Assembly: GCA_050175615.1 (NCBI GenBank)
Contig: JBFXIU010000102.1
Span: 1 to 11,780, forward strand
Direction: 5' to 3'
Source of the DNA: CAYXXZ01 sp050175615
GTDB lineage: Bacteria > Pseudomonadota > Gammaproteobacteria > Pseudomonadales > Porticoccaceae
DNA: 11,780 bases
Below, one piece after another: positions 6,360 to 11,780 of this stretch (its first letter is position 1; each line of letters begins with the position of its first letter). Position numbers and translations under genes: made by a program. The notes under the pieces were generated by a model that was given only the letters and a program-made list of their open reading frames with translations, was not told where the DNA came from and did not search any database.

Positions 6360-6612
6360 ATTTGTCTATGCCAGGCAGACAGATTTGCCCGCGGGCAACC
6401 TTTTGCAGCAATTCCACCCCAGGCAGCACAAACTGGTTGCCCACGCCGGAACGCCACCGAGCCTTTGCCCTCAGTTCCTCCATCCAAACCAGATGCAGCG
6501 CAACGGCGAAATACAGGAAGGCCGTACCGCCAAACCTTTTGGCTCCTTGCCTTGCAAGAATCCAAGCACCGACCATGATGCGTGAGAGCCGCGCGCGAAA
6601 TATTTGCCTCAT
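6358..6612 (-). CDS. Small hypothetical protein (84 aa) with a conserved-looking helical motif
   Basis: The core (residues 10-46) reads SRIMVGAWILARQGAKRFGG, then TAFLYFAVALHLVWMEE. It resembles a short motif common in small phage and mobile-element proteins (W..a..ga.kFGG.a..YF..aL..aW.E); its function is not known to me. The segment is moderately hydrophobic, but the motif suggests an amphipathic helix more than a membrane span. The C-terminus (55-84) is less distinctive. ATG 6612 is preferred over ATG 6642 because GGAG lies 6 nt upstream of it, and because the candidate promoter would start RNA close to 6642. A competing minus-strand frame (6296-6658) looks like low-quality Cys/Arg/Ala-rich coding and was rejected. 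Confidence 0.7.
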   Translation of the reverse strand: MRQIFRARLSRIMVGAWILARQGAKRFGGTAFLYFAVALHLVWMEELRAKARWRSGVGNQFVLPGVELLQKVARGQICLPGIDK

Positions 6613-6648
6613 GCTGCACTCCATTTTGTATGCGTTTGACATGATTCA

Positions 6649-6676
6649 ATATTATCATGGGTACCTCTTAAATCAA
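6649..6676 (-). promoter_or_regulatory. Candidate sigma70 promoter for the accessory genes
   Basis: On the minus strand a -35-like TTGATT (6676-6671) is followed after 16 nt by a -10-like TAATAT (6654-6649). It lies in the 85-bp AT-rich gap after the modification gene, and transcription would begin near 6642, about 30 nt before ATG 6612. This would let the small accessory genes be expressed separately from the replication genes. It is a match by eye only. Confidence 0.4.
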
Positions 6677-6697
6677 TAGTTTTTACAAAATTTTCAG

Positions 6698-8053
6698 CTA
6701 CTTATGATATTTTTTCAACCACAGAGCGAATTTTTCCGCAAGGCAGCCATCAAACTTTGCGTAGTAGTTCAGTGAATATTGCTGGCTCTTTTTGTCCTGC
6801 TTGCGGCTGTAAAGTTCAAAGACACCGCGATATTTCATGCTTACAGGGCCGCGAGAAAAGGCCGTGGTAATTACCCATCCCAAACGGAGATTAAGTTTGG
6901 CATTAAGCCACTGACGGACGTCATTGCTGGACAGCAGCATGAGCACCAGCTTGGCAAGACGGTTTTCACGGTCTGACGGCACGGCAAGATCACACATGAG
7001 GTACAGGGTATCCGCACCGTCGGGGTTTTCCGGCAGCTTCCACTGAGAGAGGCTGGACTTCATGAAATCGGCTTTACCAATGATTTTGCCGTCCAGCGTC
7101 AAAGCCAGACAGGCATCTACGCCACCATCGTAGTAGTCTATGCGGCGGGCAAGGTAGAGTTCATTGAGACGCAAAGATTGCGCGCGTTTGATAGGAGCGA
7201 AGCCCGGCAGTTCGTTACCAGTGATGGCATCTGCAGGCGACCAGATGGGGCCGACAGGAAGTGTTTTAACGTGAGACCGCACAACAACTTTGTGCGCGTG
7301 ACGGGCCACGATGTAGGTGGTGCGCCCACGGCCACGAGGCAGCACGGCGCTGGGTTTGCCCAGGATGGCATAAACTTCGGGCAAATCTTTTTCCAGCACC
7401 AGGTAATAAGCATCAAACCGGGCAATCTGCTCATACAGCTCAAGGCTTTTATCCGTCATTTCGCGGTAGGAGGGAGGCTGCCAACTCACGGTGGCGCGCA
7501 GCAGCGCTTCCAATTTTTCGTAGCCAGCCTTGTATGTGGGAGGAAAGGCGAACACGGTCTGGTTGCCGTTGTGTTCTTCAAGCAATTCAAATCCGTCCCG
7601 CGCCTGATAGTCCACATCACCGATGTGACGCTTATAGCGGTCAAGGTTCTCGCAGGTTTTGTCCATCAGAGAATCCCAACAGCGGCGATGCTGCTCAACC
7701 GTGCGAAGCTGGAACGCGTTTTTTCCCTGCCACACCTCACGCAGATCCATGAGCAGACTGACGGACGCGGCCTTTTCAATGGCGCTGCCAGTGCGCAGCA
7801 GGCCGCGAAGCTGATCCGGACAGTCGGGCTGCTCATGCAGTTCTAAATCCCAGCCCGAAAGGTAGGCTCCCAGGGCTGACGTGTAGATGGTGACATCGCA
7901 GGCCTTGATGGGGCCAGTGTATCTGCCGCTACGCAGCACCGAAGGCACGGTGAAATTACCAGCCCCCACAATAAGCGGCGGCAAAGAAACCGATTGGGCA
8001 TACTCGGCCAGCACCTTGCGGACTGACGAACTGACAGCGCCGATAAAGCTCAT
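6698..8053 (-). CDS. Putative adenine methyltransferase-like / DNA-modification protein of phages (451 aa)
   Basis: The N-terminal half carries Rossmann methyltransferase-like motifs: LIVGAGNFTV (27-36, SAM-binding-like), ACDVTIYTSALGAYLSG (51-67, acidic motif-II-like) and VFAFPPTYKAGY (167-178), which sits where N6-adenine enzymes have (D/N/S)PP(Y/F). The first residue is F and the last T, so the catalytic motif is atypical. I recall similar phage proteins annotated as putative antirestriction adenine methyltransferases, with the same GNFTV and FPPTY features. Residues 295-417 look like a second domain (DGKIIGKADF, LYLMCDLAVP, TTAFSRGPVSMKYRGVFEL) with a GNAT/Mom-like feel, which is inference. 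ATG 8053 overlaps the ParB-like stop as ATGA. The coupling suggests the two act together in phage DNA modification or anti-restriction. Confidence 0.7.
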   Translation of the reverse strand: MSFIGAVSSSVRKVLAEYAQSVSLPPLIVGAGNFTVPSVLRSGRYTGPIKACDVTIYTSALGAYLSGWDLELHEQPDCPDQLRGLLRTGSAIEKAASVSLLMDLREVWQGKNAFQLRTVEQHRRCWDSLMDKTCENLDRYKRHIGDVDYQARDGFELLEEHNGNQTVFAFPPTYKAGYEKLEALLRATVSWQPPSYREMTDKSLELYEQIARFDAYYLVLEKDLPEVYAILGKPSAVLPRGRGRTTYIVARHAHKVVVRSHVKTLPVGPIWSPADAITGNELPGFAPIKRAQSLRLNELYLARRIDYYDGGVDACLALTLDGKIIGKADFMKSSLSQWKLPENPDGADTLYLMCDLAVPSDRENRLAKLVLMLLSSNDVRQWLNAKLNLRLGWVITTAFSRGPVSMKYRGVFELYSRKQDKKSQQYSLNYYAKFDGCLAEKFALWLKKYHK

Positions 8054-8799
8054 GCCCGTTCCCCCGTTTCGCTCGCGAGCTGGGCTTCGCACAGTTCACA
8101 CATTTTGAGCAGGGCCAAGCTGCTATTGCGAATGTCAAACTTGAGCTTCACGCCCTCAAGGGCGTTATAAAAACGGTCGAACCCTGCCATCGGAGCCAGC
8201 AGCACTTCATCATGTGCAAGGCCGGAAAGTTGCTCGACCACCTCATGGAAGTGTTCAAGCTCCTCATCGACAAAGGCCAAGGCGATGGTGCGGGTAAAAA
8301 CCTGTGGCGTGGTGAAGCCCACGAGGTCGATCTTGTCCAGCTTGCGGGCCTGTTCTTCGGACAAGCCTGCATAGAGCTTGGCTTCAATGTCGTCTATTTC
8401 GGCCCACAATTGTGAAAGAATGGTCTGATCGTCATGCCCCGCCAGGGCGTTGTGGGAAAGCTGGATTGCTATGCGCTTGGCTTTGCTCAGTTCACACTCA
8501 ATAACCATCACCAGAATGTGCTGTACCCCGGCCTCAACAGCCGCCTGAACTCGGTGATTGCCAGAAAGGACTTCCAGACTACCATCGGGTTCTCTCCAGC
8601 ACAGCGGCACACTGGACAAGCGACCATCTTGGCGCACGTTGGAGGTAAGCTGCTGGAAGGTGCCCTTGTCCAACACACGGGCATTTTTTGTGAGCAGCTT
8701 GAGTTCGCCCGGAGCAACCGCCAGCAGCCGGAAATCATCACCGTACAACTGCGAACTGAGGGTAGTGAGTGTAGAATTCATCGCCTGCAAATCGCTCAT
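8050..8799 (-). CDS. ParB/Srx-fold (ParB N-terminal-like) phage protein (249 aa)
   Basis: The N-terminal half is a ParB-type domain: LAVAPGELKLLTKNARVLDK (26-45 region), LTSNVRQDGRLSSVPLCW (51-68) and the signature LSGNHRVQAAVEAG (78-91), equivalent to the 'GERRxRAA' box of ParB. The C-terminal half (125-249) is helical and unassigned; there is no recognisable ParB HTH, so it is not a typical partition protein. ParB-fold proteins of this kind often accompany DNA methyltransferases on phages and plasmids, where nuclease, nucleotide-binding or modification-accessory roles are proposed. The start is ATG 8799, overlapping the primase stop as TAATG, with a G-rich stretch (GGGGGC) as a possible binding site. 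The downstream gene overlaps by ATGA. The primase, ParB-like and methyltransferase-like genes form a coupled set. Confidence 0.85.
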   Translation of the reverse strand: MSDLQAMNSTLTTLSSQLYGDDFRLLAVAPGELKLLTKNARVLDKGTFQQLTSNVRQDGRLSSVPLCWREPDGSLEVLSGNHRVQAAVEAGVQHILVMVIECELSKAKRIAIQLSHNALAGHDDQTILSQLWAEIDDIEAKLYAGLSEEQARKLDKIDLVGFTTPQVFTRTIALAFVDEELEHFHEVVEQLSGLAHDEVLLAPMAGFDRFYNALEGVKLKFDIRNSSLALLKMCELCEAQLASETGERA

Positions 8800-10538
8800 T
8801 ATGCGCCCCCGTATATGAAGAGAAAGTTGCGTGAGGTTACGACCTCTTCCGGGTGGTCACGCAGCCACATGGGAAGAAATTTTGACGTCCGTTCCAAGCC
8901 CCGCAGCTCCACAAGTGCCGCATGGAGAGGGGCGGTAAGCTGGCAGCCAGGACGTAGCGCAAAGCCTGACAACCGAAGCCTCTCGCTGCTGGCCCCCTTG
9001 ACGTAAAAAATCTGTGGATATGGCTGCCACGCAAGTGCGGCACGCCCAACCTTGCAAGGAATCATGCTCAACGGCAGATAGTCTTTAAGTAGGATGGCAA
9101 GTTCTTGCTGATCCTCTACTTCTAACGATTCAGCCGTGCCGCCCTCGGCGTCCCAAGGGTGCGACGTATTCGCCGCCGATGAGGATTCCGCCTCTTTTTC
9201 GCTGGCCGGTTCAGAAGTGGCAACTTCCTTCTTTTCGGGGGTACAAGCTGTTGGGCTTGCCCCGCCCCCCCCACAATCCAACCCAGACGAAAATGAGTCC
9301 ATATGTCCACATTCTTCTGGCGTTTGGCGGTCAGGCGTATCTTGTGCTATACTGCCCCCGTGCAGGTCTGTGCACTGCTCTGGCAGTGTGACCGATGGCG
9401 GCAAGGCCTCGGCTATCCATTGGCGAAGGTCAGCCCCCTGGGCAAAGGCATCGCCGGGATCTTTGCCGATAGGAGTGGGCCAGCGGCGGGCTGAGGAGGT
9501 GAAGGAGTTGGTCCACCACTCAATGGCCTGTGCACCAGCGGCGTCATAATCCAGCGCCAGGCACACACGGCTGGCAGCCTGCAGCAGAGGATAGGATACC
9601 GAATCCGGTTTGATGCGGTTTGATCTCAGACCAAGCGTCCCTACCACGCCACCGCTCATTGCATGGATGAGCATGGCGTCAAGCTCGGCCTCAACGATAA
9701 AGTACACTGCCAGCTCTGGCGGCAGGCTGGATTTGAGGAGAAACGGCCCACGGCAAGAACCCTCAAGCGCAAGGTATTTAGCTTTGGCCGATACCGTCCC
9801 ATCGGGCAACGTGTGAGTATAATCCGGCTTGTGCCTGCGGATACGCACGGCAATGACTCGGCCCGCTGTGTCAAAGGTAGGAATGATGATACCGCGGGGA
9901 ATGAGCATGTGAGTTTTCGTCTTGCCGTTGTCGTCTATCTTAGGCTCAAGGCCGAGCACAGAGCGGAGCCGAATGCGGCCAGGGATGCGGTCATTTTCAG
10001 CCGTGAGCAAACCAAGCTTGTAAGCTTCAATTTCTGGCAGGCCAATGCCGCGCGCGGAAAGCCATTGATTGCCGCCTAACCCCATGAGATGGCTATGTGC
10101 TTCTGATACAAGCTTGCCCGCGTATTCCGTCCACTTTTCGCCCGGAAGCTCCCATGTTGTGGGGCGCCATGCGCTGTGAACGGGCTCTTTGGGGGCTGAT
10201 CGGCGCCATGTCCGCTCACTCGCTTTGACCTCTATACCCAGCTCCGCGCAGGCTTCCTTGAATTCCATGCCCTCACACTTGACCAAATAGGCAATGGAAT
10301 CACCACCAGCTCCACATCTCCGACACGACCAGATCCCGGGAATGTCGTGCTCTATGCACACCGGGCCACGCCGATTGCTGCCGCGTTCACGGCGTTCAGG
10401 CCAGACCATGAAGCGGTCAGACTTTCCGGCATCACCCGTGCAGAGCGGGCATGGCCCGTTCCATCCATCGCTACCTTGGCGGCGAATGACCTTCTCACCA
10501 GGGAATCGAGCGCGATAAAAATCCAAGAGCTTGCTCAT
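8799..10538 (-). CDS. DNA primase with CHC2-type zinc finger and Toprim domain (579 aa)
   Basis: This enzyme should make RNA primers at the phage replication fork. The zinc-binding domain uses C30/C33 and C72/C75, with further candidate ligands C61/H64, and has the typical CRRCGAGGDSIAYL motif. The Toprim domain shows E283 (FIVEAELD), D330/D332 (LALDYDAAG) and the late acidic motif KDPGDAF (359-365). The region between (about 120-260) would be the catalytic N-terminal part. A long Ser/Glu/Pro/Gly-rich linker (about 380-475) follows, then a C-terminal domain of about 100 residues (476-579) that I cannot assign. The start is ATG 10538, with GAGG 8 nt upstream. It lies after the P4-type helicase gene, so primase and helicase are separate proteins here rather than fused as in P4 alpha. 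The sequence looks intact. Confidence 0.92.
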   Translation of the reverse strand: MSKLLDFYRARFPGEKVIRRQGSDGWNGPCPLCTGDAGKSDRFMVWPERRERGSNRRGPVCIEHDIPGIWSCRRCGAGGDSIAYLVKCEGMEFKEACAELGIEVKASERTWRRSAPKEPVHSAWRPTTWELPGEKWTEYAGKLVSEAHSHLMGLGGNQWLSARGIGLPEIEAYKLGLLTAENDRIPGRIRLRSVLGLEPKIDDNGKTKTHMLIPRGIIIPTFDTAGRVIAVRIRRHKPDYTHTLPDGTVSAKAKYLALEGSCRGPFLLKSSLPPELAVYFIVEAELDAMLIHAMSGGVVGTLGLRSNRIKPDSVSYPLLQAASRVCLALDYDAAGAQAIEWWTNSFTSSARRWPTPIGKDPGDAFAQGADLRQWIAEALPPSVTLPEQCTDLHGGSIAQDTPDRQTPEECGHMDSFSSGLDCGGGGASPTACTPEKKEVATSEPASEKEAESSSAANTSHPWDAEGGTAESLEVEDQQELAILLKDYLPLSMIPCKVGRAALAWQPYPQIFYVKGASSERLRLSGFALRPGCQLTAPLHAALVELRGLERTSKFLPMWLRDHPEEVVTSRNFLFIYGGA

Positions 10539-10768
10539 TATGTCCGCCTCTGTCCGTCTTTCTTTTCTTATTACTATCTTAATTTATTTAATATTTTTAT
10601 AAAATGGACATAAGGACATAAACAACAGGGTATTTTACACGCACAACGCACCAGCGCAGGTGGCGCATGGAAAACATTAACTGTTGTGTCCTTGTGTCCA
10701 TTTCTATGTATATGCACATAAAAACAGCATGTTATGCATGCAAATAAGCCGGGCATTACTGGACATAA
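10538..10768. repeat. Array of six GGACAYAA octamers between helicase and primase genes; possible origin or operator
   Basis: No gene is supported between 10539 and 10768. Perfect GGACAYAA copies are present on the plus strand at 10606-10613, 10614-10621 and 10761-10768, and on the minus strand at 10538-10545, 10684-10691 and 10692-10699. The tandem plus pair (GGACATAA twice) and the tandem minus pair (GGACACAA twice) face each other and sit in a wider inverted repeat whose outer ends read AAATGGACA and inner ends AACAG. An AT-rich block (10562-10604) lies beside them. This layout, between helicase and primase genes, fits initiator sites next to an unwinding element, or a repressor operator. 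Confidence 0.65.
10596..10625 (-). promoter_or_regulatory. Candidate primase promoter overlapping a tandem octamer pair
   Basis: On the minus strand TTGTTT (10625-10620) and TATAAA (10601-10596) are 18 nt apart and could serve as -35 and -10 boxes. The two tandem GGACATAA octamers (10606-10621) lie in the spacer and touch the -35 box, so a protein bound there would block the promoter. The predicted start is about 50 nt before ATG 10538. The boxes are weak matches judged by eye. Confidence 0.35.
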
Positions 10769-11780
10769 CTAATAGTCCTTGTTGCCAGCATCGCGCAGCG
10801 CGTCCTTGGCTTCTTCCTTGAGGGCCACGCCAAGACGCCAGCTACCATTGCTGCGCTTTACAGGAATTTCTTTTTTGTTCAGTAGGATGCCAAAGGTTCG
10901 TGCTTGAATGGCCTTTGCACCTCTGTACAACTGGTACCAAAGCACAAAAGCCTTATGCAGTTCGCTGGCTTCAATCTTTGTTTTGTAGCGTGTTGAGTCT
11001 TCTTGCTTGTCTTCAAGGATGCACCATTCGTTTAGGAATACACCTACATCATCCCACGATTCGCGCTGCTCATTTGTCCATTGCTTGATTTTCTCTGGCA
11101 CGATAAGACGGCCATCCTTGAGCACCTGCAGCCCGCCCTTGACCATGCGGGCAAGCACCCCCTTGGCTTCGGCCTGCAGCTTTTCGTCCAGATTTTTGTC
11201 GGCTGGGCGCTCGTAGCTTTCTTTGGGTTCATCCACGAATGACAGCGGCCACTTGAGAATCTGCGTACGGCACCAGAACGCGGCATCATCAGCCTTGGCC
11301 GATGGCAGCTCGTTGGTGGTCATGATGGGCGTGTGGGTTTGCTCCCATGTTGTCATGGCCTTGTCTTGCAGGCCGCGCGCCGTGATAAAGCCACCGCCTG
11401 TGAGTTTTTTAAGCTTGGACAGAGCGAATTTTTGACCGCCTTCGGCCTCGTTAATCCACGCTATACACATGCCCCGGAGCATAAGGACATCTGGCGATGG
11501 TGCCGACGAATTGCGCACCTGGGATGTTTGCAGGAACATTTCAACGGGGACGTCACCAGACAGATCACCGCCCAGGACGTGGGTGATGAGCTTGATGAGC
11601 GTATCCTTTCCGTTGCGCCCATGTTCTCCGTGGAAGATCACAAAGACGTGATCCCGGCGCTTGGTAATTAGCGCGCTGCCGAGCAACCGCCAGATATACT
11701 CGACAAGCTCCTGATCGCCATCCATCGAGGCGAGCAGGTAGGCGTCCACTTCCGGGCAGGGTGACGCCTCTTGCAGTACA
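10769..11780 (-). CDS. P4-type SF3 helicase (phage/plasmid primase-helicase C-terminal part), N-terminus outside window
   Basis: This is the replicative DNA helicase. The frame stays open to the right edge with no reason to start at the internal GTG 11749, so the 5' end lies outside; 336 residues are visible. Numbered from the first complete visible codon, they show Walker A (GEHGRNGKDT, 51-60), Walker B-like IAWINEAEGG (106-115), the family signature LKKLTGGGFITARGL (123-137), sensor-like PIMTTNELP (151-159) and a likely arginine finger in the WCRTQILKWP region (169-178). All are typical of P4 alpha/D5-type helicases. The C-terminal part (about 230-336) looks like a winged-helix DNA-binding tail. 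The stop TAG is at 10769-10771, directly abutting one GGACATAA octamer. The missing N-terminus may hold another domain; that cannot be judged here. Confidence 0.92.
   Translation of the reverse strand, partial: VLQEASPCPEVDAYLLASMDGDQELVEYIWRLLGSALITKRRDHVFVIFHGEHGRNGKDTLIKLITHVLGGDLSGDVPVEMFLQTSQVRNSSAPSPDVLMLRGMCIAWINEAEGGQKFALSKLKKLTGGGFITARGLQDKAMTTWEQTHTPIMTTNELPSAKADDAAFWCRTQILKWPLSFVDEPKESYERPADKNLDEKLQAEAKGVLARMVKGGLQVLKDGRLIVPEKIKQWTNEQRESWDDVGVFLNEWCILEDKQEDSTRYKTKIEASELHKAFVLWYQLYRGAKAIQARTFGILLNKKEIPVKRSNGSWRLGVALKEEAKDALRDAGNKDY

Noticed and set aside
6296..6658. Alternative minus-strand frame of 120 codons
   Set aside because: Overlaps the better 84-aa frame; its product is Cys/Arg/Gly/Ala-rich with no pattern, and it runs through the 6333 hairpin without a supported ribosome binding site.
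7178..7846. Plus-strand open frame of 222 codons
   Set aside because: Antisense to the modification gene, which has clear motifs and start/stop coupling.
8434..9006. Plus-strand open frame of 190 codons
   Set aside because: Antisense across the ParB-like and primase genes, with no recognisable domain.
10574..10756. Minus-strand frame of 60 codons in the helicase-primase gap
   Set aside because: No ribosome binding site, a Cys-rich chance-like product, and the sequence is better explained by the repeat array.
1..11780. CRISPR array, tRNA, insertion sequence or integrase
   Set aside because: I looked for regular repeat-spacer units, cloverleaf-like segments, transposase or integrase motifs and terminal repeats, and saw none.

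Overview
The window looks like a block from a temperate, lambda-like tailed phage or prophage. Every supported gene lies on the minus strand, so the block reads from right (11780) to left (1). Genes are tightly packed, with stop/start overlaps at 8799 (TAATG), 8050-8053 (ATGA) and 441-444 (GTGA). The packaging proteins resemble the GpA/Nu1 lambda type, so the host is probably a Gram-negative bacterium. I lean towards a Desulfovibrionaceae-like proteobacterium, but only from the general look of the proteins and codon use; nothing here proves the host. No host gene, integrase, tRNA, insertion sequence or CRISPR array is visible.

Replication and DNA-modification half (11780 to about 6700): a P4-type SF3 helicase, cut by the window edge, is followed by a 230-bp gap and then a CHC2/Toprim primase. 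The gap, with its two flanking codons, holds six perfect copies of the octamer GGACAYAA, two tandem pairs in inverted orientation and an AT-rich block. It is the best candidate for a replication origin or operator. Coupled to the primase are a ParB/Srx-type protein and a 451-aa protein with adenine-methyltransferase-like motifs and a possible acetyltransferase-like C-terminal half. The last two probably form a DNA-modification or anti-restriction pair.

Accessory segment (6700 to 5320): three small genes (84 aa, 131 aa, and a DUF488-family protein of 117 aa) are separated by structured noncoding DNA. This includes a perfect hairpin that buries the ribosome binding site of the 131-aa gene, two intrinsic terminators facing against the genes, and a 174-bp gap with two strong inverted repeats just upstream of the small terminase gene, where a cos or pac site is expected.

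Packaging half (5320 to 1): a Nu1-like small terminase subunit, a 595-aa C5-cytosine methyltransferase inserted between the two terminase genes, the GpA-type large terminase subunit, a 73-aa HTH protein in the position where lambda has gpW, and an unknown protein that runs off the left edge. The methyltransferase carries five degenerate modules of exactly 30 residues in its target-recognition region. With the putative adenine-modifying pair, the element appears to carry two independent DNA-modification systems, which fits protection of its DNA from host restriction.
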